From the NCBI GenBank assembly GCA_913061435.1, contig CAJXUK010000009.1, positions 22,477 through 86,476 on the forward strand: a DNA stretch of 64,000 nucleotides, written 5' to 3'. Position numbers and translations under genes: made by a program. Below the pieces are notes generated by a model, which made no database searches, was not told the DNA's origin, and saw only the letters and a program-made list of their open reading frames with translations. Source of the DNA: an uncultured Thalassolituus sp. Lineage in GTDB: Bacteria; Pseudomonadota; Gammaproteobacteria; Pseudomonadales; Oceanobacteraceae. Below are positions 48,277-57,846 of the stretch, piece after piece; the first letter of the stretch is position 1, and every line of letters begins with the position of its first letter.

Positions 48277-50007
48277 ATGGAATTACAAACACTCACGTAT
48301 ATCGTCGTTGGTTTAACCTTCGCACTCTATATGGGTATTGCAGTTTGGGCTCGAGCAGGCTCGACCAAAGAGTTCTACGTTGCCGGTGGTGGTATTAACC
48401 CCGTGGCTAACGGTATGGCAACAGCGGCCGATTGGATGTCGGCAGCATCGTTTATTTCTATGGCGGGTCTAATTGCCTTTATGGGCTATGGTGGCTCTGT
48501 TTTCTTAATGGGGTGGACAGGTGGCTTTGTATTATTAGCCATGTTGTTAGCGCCCTACTTAAGAAAGTACGGCAAGTTCACGGTTCCTGAATTTATTGGC
48601 GATCGTTTTTATTCTAAAACCGCGCGTATTGTTGCCGTAGTGTGTTTAATTATTTGTTCGGTTACTTATGTAATTGGCCAAATGAAAGGCATTGGCGTTG
48701 CTTTCTCGCGTTTCTTAGAAGTAAGTTACGATGTGGGCCTATTGATTGGTATGTTCATTGTTTTCTTCTACGCTGTTTTAGGCGGCATGAAGGGCATTAC
48801 CTACACTCAGATCGCTCAGTTCTGCGTATTGATTTTGGCTTATACTATTCCTGCAATTTTCATCTCATTAAATCTAACAGGCAACCCAATCCCACAGCTG
48901 GGTTTAGGTAGCACGATTGTTGGTTCGGATGTTTACTTACTCGATCGCTTAGATCAGGTAGTGGGTGAATTAGGTTTTGCTGAATACACCACCCAAGCAC
49001 GATTAAGTACGGTTAACATGTTTGCTTACACCATGTCATTAATGATTGGTACTGCAGGCTTACCGCACGTAATCATTCGTTTCTTCACGGTTCCTAAAGT
49101 AAAAGACGCACGTGCTTCTGCTTTTTGGGCATTAATCTTCATCTCAATTCTTTATACAACAGCACCTGCTGTTGCTGGTATGGCACGTCTGAATTTAATC
49201 AGCACGATCGAGCCAACCGCTGGTGAGAACTTAGTTTATGACGAACGTCCTCAGTGGTTTAAAAACTGGGAAACAACCGGTTTATTAGAATTTGAAGATA
49301 AGAACGGCGATGGCAAAATTCTTTACACTGCTGATCCGGCTAAAAATGAAATGGTAAAAATTGACCGTGACATTATGGTATTGGCTAACCCAGAAATTGC
49401 ACAGTTACCAAACTGGGTAATTGCATTGGTCGCTGCCGGTGGTTTAGCCGCTGCACTATCAACCGCTGCGGGCTTGTTACTGGCTATTTCGTCGGCTGTT
49501 TCTCACGACTTATTGAAGGGCGTAATCGCTCCCGATATTACTGAGAAACAAGAGTTAATGGCCAGCCGTATAGCCATGGCAGCAGCGATTGCGGGGGCGG
49601 GTTATCTCGGATTTAATCCACCCGACTTTGCCGCAGGCACCGTTGCCTTAGCCTTTGGTTTAGCAGCATCCTCTATTTTCCCTGCGCTGATGATGGGTAT
49701 CTTCAGCAAGCGAATCAATAAAGAAGGTGCGATCACTGGTATGGTTGCAGGTATTACGGTAACACTGCTGTATGTATTCCAGCATAAAGGAATTATGTTT
49801 GTTCCTGGTACGTCTTTCTTAGGCGACTTACCTGCAAACTGGTTCTTGGGCATTGAACCTAACGCCTTTGGTGTTGTGGGTGCCGTGGTTAACTTTAGTA
49901 TTGCTTATGTGGTATCAATGATGACTTCAGAGCCACCACAAGAAGTACAGGATTTGGTTGAACACATCCGCGTACCCAGTGGTGTAGAAGAAGCTCACGA
50001 TCACTAA
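48277..50007 (+). CDS. Sodium:solute symporter, VC_2705/ActP-like
   Basis: The 576-residue SLC5-family protein has about 13 helices, with AAGGLAAALSTAAGLLLAIS near residue 390 and an insertion with an EDKNGDGKI-like calcium-binding-type loop near residue 345. Such symporters with a DUF4212 partner import acetate or other short carboxylates. The substrate here is inferred from the neighbouring acs and CrbS/CrbR genes. A strong stem-loop follows. Confidence 0.9.
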   Translation: MELQTLTYIVVGLTFALYMGIAVWARAGSTKEFYVAGGGINPVANGMATAADWMSAASFISMAGLIAFMGYGGSVFLMGWTGGFVLLAMLLAPYLRKYGKFTVPEFIGDRFYSKTARIVAVVCLIICSVTYVIGQMKGIGVAFSRFLEVSYDVGLLIGMFIVFFYAVLGGMKGITYTQIAQFCVLILAYTIPAIFISLNLTGNPIPQLGLGSTIVGSDVYLLDRLDQVVGELGFAEYTTQARLSTVNMFAYTMSLMIGTAGLPHVIIRFFTVPKVKDARASAFWALIFISILYTTAPAVAGMARLNLISTIEPTAGENLVYDERPQWFKNWETTGLLEFEDKNGDGKILYTADPAKNEMVKIDRDIMVLANPEIAQLPNWVIALVAAGGLAAALSTAAGLLLAISSAVSHDLLKGVIAPDITEKQELMASRIAMAAAIAGAGYLGFNPPDFAAGTVALAFGLAASSIFPALMMGIFSKRINKEGAITGMVAGITVTLLYVFQHKGIMFVPGTSFLGDLPANWFLGIEPNAFGVVGAVVNFSIAYVVSMMTSEPPQEVQDLVEHIRVPSGVEEAHDH

Positions 50008-50038
50008 ACGATTGTTGTAAATAGCAGTAAAAAAAAGC

Positions 50039-50068
50039 TCGGCCACTTTTTTAAAGTGGCCGATCTTT
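50039..50068 (+). terminator. Stem-loop after the symporter
   Basis: TCGGCCACTTT and AAAGTGGCCGA pair over 11 bp, followed by TCTTT. The short T tract and the next gene only 14 bp later suggest partial readthrough. Confidence 0.7.
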
Positions 50069-50081
50069 AATAAGGAATATT

Positions 50082-50582
50082 ATGGAATTTCTCAAAAATA
50101 AACATGTTATTGTTGCTTTACTGGTCGCACCTATTTTGGCACTGATCAGTTATTTTTCTGTTGATGCCTTTGTCGCAGAAAAACCTCATGCAGCAAAAGC
50201 CGGTGAGCATTATGCGTTATTAGAAAAATCCAACTGCCGCTACAATAGTGGTAAATGCGATTTGAAAAATGGCGATGTTCAACTCACTATCAATCCAGAA
50301 TGGATTTCCAATCAGCGTGTAAAACTTACCATCAACTCTAGTAAACCATTACAAAATATTATTGGTGCACGAGTTAATGCTTTAGGTGAAGAAGTCGCAG
50401 CTAACACTCTTGAAAGCAAAGATGATAAAGGCTTTACTTGGTCTACTGAAATGCTAACTCCCGATGCCGATTTAGAACGTTTTCGTGTTGCTGTAGCGAT
50501 TAATGAAACTTGGTATTATGCTGACGCCGCATTAAAATTTATTAATTACGAAACGGCTTTTAATGACGATTTTAGACAATAA
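50082..50582 (+). CDS. Unrecognised membrane-anchored periplasmic protein
   Basis: The 166-residue product has one N-terminal membrane segment (about residues 8-27) and a periplasmic part that looks beta-rich, with NCRYNSGKC holding C52 and C59. I recognise no family. It lies between the symporter and the CBS/nucleotidyltransferase gene, all on one strand, so an accessory role in the acetate locus is possible. Confidence 0.8.
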   Translation: MEFLKNKHVIVALLVAPILALISYFSVDAFVAEKPHAAKAGEHYALLEKSNCRYNSGKCDLKNGDVQLTINPEWISNQRVKLTINSSKPLQNIIGARVNALGEEVAANTLESKDDKGFTWSTEMLTPDADLERFRVAVAINETWYYADAALKFINYETAFNDDFRQ

Positions 50583-50677
50583 AAAATCAATGGATAAAAT
50601 CAAATAAATATATAAATACAAAAATTAAAAATACAATCAGCTAGATCACTAGCCATGTTATTGGAGTAATAAACGCA

Positions 50678-52519
50678 ATGTCTCCAGAACTCTTAGCCAT
50701 ACATGATTTTATTAGTGAATGCCTACCATTCGACCAACTGCCGAACGATGTAATCACACAAGTATTATCAGACATTGAAGTGAGCTATCACAGCAAGGGC
50801 AATCAGTTTGGTCAGCAAGATTTAGAGGGTGGCTTAAGAATTGTGCGCAGCGGTGCAGCCGAACTGCGTTCTAGCGATGACTTGTTATTAGACCGACTTT
50901 CTGAAGGCGACAGTTTTAATTTAATGGGTCTTAATGACGAGCAACCAGGCATTACCGCGACGTTAATCGAAGATGCCTTGTTGTACACTCTACCCGAAAT
51001 ACCCTATCAAAAATTACGCAGCGAATACCGAGCATTTGACCGTTTTTTTTCTAGCCAGCGCAGTCGCCGTTTACGTCGCGCCGCCCGCTATGAACCTGCA
51101 CCCAATGATATGATGCGACCGATCAGTGATTTAATGAGCACTGAGCTTTTAAGTGTTGAGCCCTTAACCAGCATCCAAAAGACCGCCATGTTAATGTCGA
51201 GCAGCCGCTTTTCATCAATTTTGGTGATGGAAAACCAACAATTACTAGGCATTGTTACCGATCGAGATATTCGCTCGCGAGCCGTGGCCGAAGGCATGGA
51301 TTTACAACAGCCGATCAATACCATTATGACGACTGATCCGCTAACGTTAGCACCCGATTTATCGATGTTTGATGCGACTTTATTCATGACCCAAAGAAGC
51401 ATTCACCACATTCCTATTATGGATAATGGCAAGGTCGTTGGTATTATTACGGCTTCTGATCTAATGCTAGCCCGCAAAGACGATCCGGTTTTTTTAGTGC
51501 AACATATCGGTCGTCAAACCAGTACTCTTGAATTAAAAAACGTCGTTGCCTCAATGCCAGACTTACTAGTGCAATGGGTAAAGTCTGGGGTGCGCTCTAA
51601 TCAATTAAGTCATGTACTGACTGCGTTAAGCGATGCCATTACCGTGCGCTTGATTGAGCTAGCGATCGAAAAATTAGGCCCAGCACCAGTGCCATTTGCT
51701 TGGCTGGGTTTTGGTTCTCAAGGGCGTAAAGAACAACTGTTAGGAGCCGATCAGGACAACGCCTTATTAATTAGTGACGATTTAAAACCCGAGCATCAAG
51801 CTTGGTTTGCTGACTTGGCAAAATTTGTTTGTGATGGATTAAATACTTGTGGTTATGTTTATTGTCCAGGCAATATTATGGCCACCAACGATGACTTACG
51901 CTTGCCCTTAAAAGAATGGTTAAAAACCGTTGAGCGCTGGATGCGAACGCCCACCGAGCGGGCTGTTATGGAAGTCAGTATTTTCTTTGATATTAGAACC
52001 ATTTATGGTGATAAAACCCTCACCAATACCCTGCAAACACAAATGCTAAAACATACCCAAAGCAATAGTATATTTTTAGCCGCTTTGGCAGAAAACGTAT
52101 TAAGTGTGCACCCTCCTATGGGTATTTTCCGGCGCTTTGTGGTTGAGCAAAATGGTGAGCACGCCCATGAACTGAATTTAAAAAAACGCGGCGTTATCCC
52201 GATTATCGACATCGTAAGAATTCATGCTTTGGCCAATGGTTTGTTTGAAGTCAACACGATAGATCGCTTGCGGGCATTAGTAGACTGTAAAGCCATGACC
52301 ATTGTTGACAGCCGCAACATTCAAGATGCTTTGCAATTATTAATGCAACTGCGTTTGAATCACCAGGCGCAAGATATCGTTCAAGGCAAGGCGCCCAGTA
52401 ATTATATTAACCCCGCGTCTTTATCAAAAATTGTTTCCAAACAATTAAAAGATACCTTTGGTATTGTAAAAGACGCTCAACAAGGTATTAAAACAAAATA
52501 CCGCCAGGGGCTTGGCTAA
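50678..52519 (+). CDS. DUF294 nucleotidyltransferase with cNMP-fold and CBS domains
   Basis: The 613-residue protein has an N-terminal cyclic-nucleotide-binding fold (about 1-135), two CBS motifs (about 150-265), a DUF294 nucleotidyltransferase domain with GFGSQGRKEQLLGADQDNA near residue 345, and a DUF294 C-terminal domain. The first domain lacks the usual Arg-containing phosphate cassette, so cAMP binding is doubtful. It resembles GlnD-type enzymes in the transferase part. Its usual neighbours are ActP-like symporters and a DnaQ-like exonuclease, as here. The next gene overlaps its stop (TAATG). Confidence 0.88.
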   Translation: MSPELLAIHDFISECLPFDQLPNDVITQVLSDIEVSYHSKGNQFGQQDLEGGLRIVRSGAAELRSSDDLLLDRLSEGDSFNLMGLNDEQPGITATLIEDALLYTLPEIPYQKLRSEYRAFDRFFSSQRSRRLRRAARYEPAPNDMMRPISDLMSTELLSVEPLTSIQKTAMLMSSSRFSSILVMENQQLLGIVTDRDIRSRAVAEGMDLQQPINTIMTTDPLTLAPDLSMFDATLFMTQRSIHHIPIMDNGKVVGIITASDLMLARKDDPVFLVQHIGRQTSTLELKNVVASMPDLLVQWVKSGVRSNQLSHVLTALSDAITVRLIELAIEKLGPAPVPFAWLGFGSQGRKEQLLGADQDNALLISDDLKPEHQAWFADLAKFVCDGLNTCGYVYCPGNIMATNDDLRLPLKEWLKTVERWMRTPTERAVMEVSIFFDIRTIYGDKTLTNTLQTQMLKHTQSNSIFLAALAENVLSVHPPMGIFRRFVVEQNGEHAHELNLKKRGVIPIIDIVRIHALANGLFEVNTIDRLRALVDCKAMTIVDSRNIQDALQLLMQLRLNHQAQDIVQGKAPSNYINPASLSKIVSKQLKDTFGIVKDAQQGIKTKYRQGLG

Positions 52520-53229
52520 TGCTGTGGTTACAATTTTTTTGGCTACGCGGGCAACAGTTTTTTTATCAACGGCGCTTAGAGCAATCTCGACATGGTAATT
52601 TGTTACTTGATTGCTGGCACAAAAGCTTCAACCCATTTAATAAAAATTCTTTTATCGACTGCAATGATGCCGAATTTTTAGTGGCGGATTTAGAAATGTC
52701 GTCGCTAGATGCAAATGAAGGTGAAATTCTAAGTATTGGTTGGGTTATTATTAAGCAAGGAAAAATCGAGTTATCCAGCGGCGAACATCATCTATTTAAA
52801 ACCAAAAAGTCAGTAGGGCAAAGTGCGACTATTCATAATTTGCGTGACTGCGAGTTAGATCAAGGTCGCAACATGATGTTTGTGGTTGAGCGTTTTTTAC
52901 AGCTAGCAGCAGGTAAAGTACTGGTTTTTCATCACTCACCCTTAGATATGGCCTACTTAAACAAAGCCAGCCAAGAGCTTTTTTCTAGCCCTATGTTATT
53001 ACCTATTGTTGATACCATGGAGATTGAAAAGAAACGCTTATTGCGTACTCAAGATCACATTAAGCCTGGAGAACTCCGCTTAGCAGAATGTCGGTCTCGT
53101 TATAATTTACCGGCATACCCTGCCCATAATGCATTAATGGATTCACTTTCTGCCGCTGAATTACTACTGGCCCAGCTGGATCATAAAGGTAAAAAAGTAC
53201 CGTTAACCGACGTGTTACAGTTGTTTTAA
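52519..53229 (+). CDS. DnaQ-like 3'-5' exonuclease (DEDDh)
   Basis: The 236-residue protein has an exonuclease fold with D57 and E59 (VADLEMSS), HHSPLDMAYL and AHNALMDSLSA, giving DEDDh catalytic residues. The first 45 residues are extra to the domain. The start overlaps the DUF294 stop codon, so translation is coupled. These exonucleases commonly follow DUF294 genes, but why they go together is unknown. Confidence 0.9.
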   Translation: MLWLQFFWLRGQQFFYQRRLEQSRHGNLLLDCWHKSFNPFNKNSFIDCNDAEFLVADLEMSSLDANEGEILSIGWVIIKQGKIELSSGEHHLFKTKKSVGQSATIHNLRDCELDQGRNMMFVVERFLQLAAGKVLVFHHSPLDMAYLNKASQELFSSPMLLPIVDTMEIEKKRLLRTQDHIKPGELRLAECRSRYNLPAYPAHNALMDSLSAAELLLAQLDHKGKKVPLTDVLQLF

Positions 53230-53318
53230 TGCGCTAGTAGCGCTGTTCGCTGTCGTTCTTGTTAATAATGTCTATAATGCAGGCATATACACTAATTTAT
53301 TATCAATCAAGGAAGAGC

Positions 53319-54413
53319 ATGAAACGTCGTCAATTATTGATTACCGCCTCATTATTACCCTTCACCAAATTTGCCATGGCTTCTGATTTTGCTGATTATA
53401 TGAAAGCACAAGAAGACGGCGCAAAGGCTCTAACAACTGAGTTTGAAGCTTACCAAGAGGCTTACTTAAAAGAATTCGCCTCTTATAAAAAAGACATTGA
53501 AAAAGAATGGGACGAAGCCAGAACAAGCTCGCCTTCTACTTGGGTTAGTTATCAAGACAACAAAAAATCACGCACCACCCTTGATTATGAACAAAACACT
53601 GTTGAAGTCGCCATTCGTGCTGACGAAAAGCCCACCCCAGAAATAATCAAAAAAGAAATCGAAAAGGCCATTAAAGCACCCGCTGCTGAGGCTATTAAAC
53701 AAGACCCTGTGCTTAGCAAAGTTAACACTAAGCCTGTTCCTGTAGGTGATGTATTAATGGCCGGTGTTGCCTTATCAACTAAGGTTATTTCAGACCTTAT
53801 TGATAAAGCCAAAACAACCGTCGATCAAGATTCTAAAGGTGAATACGTCAAGGTAACGGTCAAATTGCCAGAAAAAGCGAAGTCTGGCCGTGTTAGTCAA
53901 TTTATGCCCGCCGTTAAAAAATACAGCCGCGAGTTTAAAGTAGACCCAGCTTTGGTGTTGGCGGTTATGCATACCGAATCTCATTTTAACCCATTAGCGC
54001 AAAGCCATATTCCAGCTTTTGGTTTGATGCAAATTGTTCCTAACTCTGCGGGTAAAGACGTACAGCGCTTAATTCATAAGCGTGATAAAGCGCCTTCTTC
54101 TAGCATGCTATTTAATCCGGATATTAATATTCAACACGGCTGTGCTTACTTGCACATTTTGAATTACCGCTATTTAAAAGCGATTAAAAATAAGCAATCT
54201 CGCGAACATTGCTGTATTGCCGCTTACAACACCGGTGCTGGCAACGTCGCTAGAGCTTTCACCGGCAAAACCAACGTCAATACTGCGGCTAAGATTATTA
54301 ACCGCATGTCACCCGATGAAGTTTATCGTCACCTTCGTAAAAATTTAAAATATGAAGAAGCCAGAAACTACGTGCGTAAAGTGAATAAATACAAACCTTT
54401 GTATATGGCTTAA
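53319..54413 (+). CDS. mltC: MltC-like lytic murein transglycosylase
   Basis: Cleaves peptidoglycan to anhydromuropeptides. The 364-residue protein has an N-terminal DUF3393-type region and a C-terminal SLT domain with E220 in VMHTESHF, AFGLMQIVP and AAYNTGAGNVAR. The start at 53319 has AAGGAAGAG. The leader MKRRQLLITASLLPFTKFAMA has paired arginines and no lipobox cysteine, unlike the lipoprotein MltC of E. coli, so this form may be soluble in the periplasm or exported by Tat. Confidence 0.85.
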   Translation: MKRRQLLITASLLPFTKFAMASDFADYMKAQEDGAKALTTEFEAYQEAYLKEFASYKKDIEKEWDEARTSSPSTWVSYQDNKKSRTTLDYEQNTVEVAIRADEKPTPEIIKKEIEKAIKAPAAEAIKQDPVLSKVNTKPVPVGDVLMAGVALSTKVISDLIDKAKTTVDQDSKGEYVKVTVKLPEKAKSGRVSQFMPAVKKYSREFKVDPALVLAVMHTESHFNPLAQSHIPAFGLMQIVPNSAGKDVQRLIHKRDKAPSSSMLFNPDINIQHGCAYLHILNYRYLKAIKNKQSREHCCIAAYNTGAGNVARAFTGKTNVNTAAKIINRMSPDEVYRHLRKNLKYEEARNYVRKVNKYKPLYMA

Positions 54414-54485
54414 CAATTACCAAATTTTGAAGACTCGACTACACTGAAATAAAGTGATTACATTACATACAAAGGTCTTCATTCA

Positions 54486-55775
54486 ATGTCTTATTCTATC
54501 AAAAACAAGCTAGTACTCTCTTCGGTGGTACCCGCTGTTGTTACCACCTTAACAGTACCTTTTCTCGCGGTAAGTGATATGGAAGCCCAGCGCGACCATA
54601 TTGCGAATGCCAGTAAAGATTTTTTAACACAAACACCTAACCCATCTCCAGATGCGATGTATGATTTTGTCATGCAGCAGTGGCAAGTCATTTTTGATAT
54701 GCAATTTGTCTCATCATTGTTTGGTATTTTTGTCTTAGTAGCCTTGCTGATTATGGCTTCGCTCTTCTTGGTAAATACTGTGACTTCTGGATTAAATAAT
54801 CTGATCAAAGGCGTACACAGTATGTCGCGCCCAGAATCACCGTTGAGCTACCGTATTCCCACTAATAATACCAACGACATGACTCCTTTAGCCGAGCAGC
54901 TGAATCAGATGATGTCGAGAGTTGAAGAAGTTTTGATACGCATAAAAGATACTTCTTATGGCCTCCAAGATTCTGCCGAAATTTTACAAACGAACGCTAG
55001 CAGCAACCTACAAAACTCTGAAAGCTTACATCTAAATATGGACAGCGTAAGTACCGCCATGACCGAGCTCGAGACAGCTTCGTCGGAAATTGCCCACAAT
55101 GTTCAATCTGCACACCAAGAGGTAAGCGACGTTAACCAGCGTGGCCAGTCGATTAACAGCCAAATTAGAGAGCTAGACGATCAATTTGTTACGCTTAACC
55201 AAATTGCTTCTTCAAGTGCTAGTGATGTGAGTGAACTGAGTAAGCAAGTAGAAGGCATTTATAGCATTTTACAAACCATTCAGGGCATTGCTGAACAAAC
55301 CAACTTGCTGGCGTTAAATGCCGCTATTGAGGCTGCCCGTGCGGGTGAACAAGGGCGCGGGTTTGCCGTGGTTGCTGATGAAGTGCGTAATCTAGCGGGT
55401 AAAACTCAGCAAAGTACTGAAGAAATTCAAAATATGATCGAGAACTTAAAACAAAGTGCCGATCGTTCAATGAAAGCCATGACCGAGAGCAGCGAAGCCA
55501 CCGACTCGTTATCAGAGTCGTTTAAACAAGCCAACGAAGAAGTCTTGTCTTTGTTTAATCGTTTAGAGCTGGTTAATAATATGAACGCTCAGATCGCCAC
55601 CGCCAGTGAAGAACAAACTCAGGTTATTTCTGATATTAGTCAAACCATGGTTTCTACTAAATCACTATCAGAGAATACTCAAGCTTCTTCAAGTTCAACG
55701 GGTGAACAAGCGGCTATTTTGATCGCCTCATCCAATAAACTGAAAGAAATGGTGGCCGACTTTAATTTTAGTTAA
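54486..55775 (+). CDS. Methyl-accepting chemotaxis protein
   Basis: The 429-residue receptor has membrane segments at about residues 10-30 and 74-97 with only some 45 periplasmic residues between, a HAMP-like linker and a signalling domain with the hairpin tip [20 protein letters not shown]. The short periplasmic loop leaves little room for a ligand-binding domain, so it may sense membrane state or signal with partners. Confidence 0.9.
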   Translation: MSYSIKNKLVLSSVVPAVVTTLTVPFLAVSDMEAQRDHIANASKDFLTQTPNPSPDAMYDFVMQQWQVIFDMQFVSSLFGIFVLVALLIMASLFLVNTVTSGLNNLIKGVHSMSRPESPLSYRIPTNNTNDMTPLAEQLNQMMSRVEEVLIRIKDTSYGLQDSAEILQTNASSNLQNSESLHLNMDSVSTAMTELETASSEIAHNVQSAHQEVSDVNQRGQSINSQIRELDDQFVTLNQIASSSASDVSELSKQVEGIYSILQTIQGIAEQTNLLALNAAIEAARAGEQGRGFAVVADEVRNLAGKTQQSTEEIQNMIENLKQSADRSMKAMTESSEATDSLSESFKQANEEVLSLFNRLELVNNMNAQIATASEEQTQVISDISQTMVSTKSLSENTQASSSSTGEQAAILIASSNKLKEMVADFNFS

Positions 55776-55786
55776 CCGGCATGAGT

Positions 55787-55863
55787 AAACGAGTGGGTAA
55801 AAATAACGAGCTCACTCGTTTAGATATGAAATTTGTCAAAAAAGCGTATGATACCGCTTTTCT
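55787..55863 (+). terminator. Two stem-loops after the chemotaxis gene
   Basis: AAACGAGTG/CACTCGTTT (55787-55795 with 55813-55821) and AAAAGCG/CGCTTTT (55840-55846 with 55855-55861) form separate stems between the receptor and permease genes. The second ends in a T run and is the better terminator candidate. Confidence 0.5.
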
Positions 55864-55895
55864 TATATTGTACGTTTTTTTGACAGGCACTCCTC

Positions 55896-56777
55896 TTGAA
55901 CAACCACTCTGTTAAAGCTGATTTTTTATTAATTATAGTGACCCTGCTAGCCGCCGTTAGTTGGATGTTTTCTAAAGAAGCTTTGTCTGTTATGCCACCA
56001 CTGCTGTTCATTGGCAGCCGCTTTTTACTTGCGGGCATTTTTATCGCCTTGTTCAGCCAACGATCTTTATCGGGCTTATCGGCCCAACAATTAATGACTT
56101 CTGCAAAAGTGGGAATCTTATTTGGGATGTCGATGTGCTTATGGATTTTTGGTCTGTATTACTCCACCAGCCTTGGCGAAGGTGCTTTTATCACCAGTAT
56201 TGCGTCTATTTTAGTCGCCCCCATCAGCTACTTAATATTTAAAGACAAGATAGAGCGCAGCAACTGGATAGCATTACCCATAGCATTAATTGGTTTAGCC
56301 ATGCTGTCACTCGAAAACGGCTTTAAACCAGAAGCCAGCCAAATGTTTTTCTTTGCGGCAGCGCTTTTATTGTCGATGACTTTCATACTCAATGGCCGAG
56401 CGGCTGCCAGCATGTCGGCATCAGCATTAACGTCTATTTCACTGTCGTTCGTTGGCGTTATGGGTATTGCTACTTCATTTTTCTTAGAGCAATGGCCACA
56501 ACAAACCACCAGTTCTATGGTGCAGTGGCTATTACTCAGCGCCATTATTGGCACCTCGGCACGTTTTTTATTACAAACATATGCTCAAGGGTTAACTACC
56601 CCAAGTCATGCCGCCGTTATTATGATTCTAGAACCAGTATGGACAGCACTGATTGCTGCGGCTTGGTTTAGCGAGAGAATGTCGACGACTCAAGTGCTTG
56701 GTTGTGGGCTAATATTTATGGCGCTACTAATCAACCGCTGGTCTAATGTGCGAGCTTGGCTTAAATTATTAACCTAA
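55896..56777 (+). CDS. EamA/DMT family permease
   Basis: The 293-residue protein has ten hydrophobic segments in two repeats, with SWMFSKEAL in the first and ILEPVWTALIAAAWFSERM in the second, typical of drug/metabolite exporters. The substrate is unknown. The start is TTG, since the first helix begins at residue 8 and no ATG lies upstream in frame. It ends convergent with, and slightly overlapping, the LysR gene. Confidence 0.85.
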   Translation: MNNHSVKADFLLIIVTLLAAVSWMFSKEALSVMPPLLFIGSRFLLAGIFIALFSQRSLSGLSAQQLMTSAKVGILFGMSMCLWIFGLYYSTSLGEGAFITSIASILVAPISYLIFKDKIERSNWIALPIALIGLAMLSLENGFKPEASQMFFFAAALLLSMTFILNGRAAASMSASALTSISLSFVGVMGIATSFFLEQWPQQTTSSMVQWLLLSAIIGTSARFLLQTYAQGLTTPSHAAVIMILEPVWTALIAAAWFSERMSTTQVLGCGLIFMALLINRWSNVRAWLKLLT

Positions 56778-57704
56778 TCCTAGCAAAAGCTTTTCAATTT
56801 GCTGCTTACACCAAATCATTGCAGGGTCTTGTTCGGCTTTATTGTGCCAGTACAAATGCACTTCTAATGGCTCGGTTTTAAAAGGCAGCGGCAGTACCAC
56901 GTTATTGCTATTGGCATTGGATTCATCTCCCAAAGCATTTGCATAAGTACTGGGCAATGTGAGTAGCCAATCACTTTGTTCCACCACTTTTGCCGCCGCA
57001 TAATAATGCTGGCAACGCATAGCGATATCACGGCTTACACCCAAGCGTGATAAGGCTAAATCTTCAATGCCTGGGCCGTCGGGTCGGCTCGACACCTGTA
57101 CATGTTTAGCCGTTAAATACGTCGCTAAATCCAGTCTTTCTGGGTATTTTGCGATGGGATGATCTTTCGACATCATCACCGACAAATCTTCACTGCCCAG
57201 CAGAATATGATTTAGCTGTTTCGATACCGGAATCAATACATCGGCAACAAAATCAACACGGCCTCTCACCAGCGCACTTTCAATTTCACGGCGTGCAATC
57301 GCAACACTGCGAAAACGAATGTTGGGCGCGATTTTTTTTAGTTTCAAGGCCAGCTCAGGCAGCGCTTTGGCTTCTAACACATCGCGCATGGCAATGGTGA
57401 AGGTTCTCTCAGCGGTTGCTGGGTCAAATACTAGGCCATCGCTGAGTGTGGATTCTAAACTGCCTAGGCCCTCTCTTACCCGCTCCACAATGGCTTTGGC
57501 TAAAGGCGTTGGTACCATTTTTTTCCCTGAACGCTCAAACAAGGGGTCATCGAAGCGGTCACGTAATCTTGCCAAGGCATGACTCACCGCTGGTTGAGAT
57601 AAATTCAGCGCTTCACTTGCTCTTGTAAGGTTGCCTTCACGATAAATCACTTCAAAAACCACAAATAGATTTAGGTCTACTCGAGAGATATCCACATGCG
57701 CCAT
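56769..57704 (-). CDS. LysR family transcriptional regulator
   Basis: The 311-residue protein has an N-terminal winged helix (LNLFVVFEVIYREGNLTRASEALNLS region, about 10-65; SQPAVSHALARLR) and a substrate-binding domain. It is divergent from an SDR-phosphotransferase-phosphatase set and probably regulates it. The effector is unknown. Confidence 0.9.
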   Translation of the reverse strand: MAHVDISRVDLNLFVVFEVIYREGNLTRASEALNLSQPAVSHALARLRDRFDDPLFERSGKKMVPTPLAKAIVERVREGLGSLESTLSDGLVFDPATAERTFTIAMRDVLEAKALPELALKLKKIAPNIRFRSVAIARREIESALVRGRVDFVADVLIPVSKQLNHILLGSEDLSVMMSKDHPIAKYPERLDLATYLTAKHVQVSSRPDGPGIEDLALSRLGVSRDIAMRCQHYYAAAKVVEQSDWLLTLPSTYANALGDESNANSNNVVLPLPFKTEPLEVHLYWHNKAEQDPAMIWCKQQIEKLLLGLG

Positions 57705-57760
57705 ATACTTCGCCTTTATTTTAATATGGGTAAACAGCTAAAATCATAAACAATAAGAAT

Positions 57761-57795
57761 ATAGTCTCATTAATACTATTCAGTTCATAGATAGT
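57761..57795. promoter_or_regulatory. Candidate LysR operator
   Basis: ATAGT (57761), ACTAT (57775) and ATAGT (57791) form overlapping inverted repeats in the divergent gap, the kind of spaced dyads that LysR proteins bind. Confidence 0.4.
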
Positions 57796-57846
57796 TGATG
57801 CCATTTTAGTATAGACTGATCTAATTGTAATCAGAGTTAATGAATC

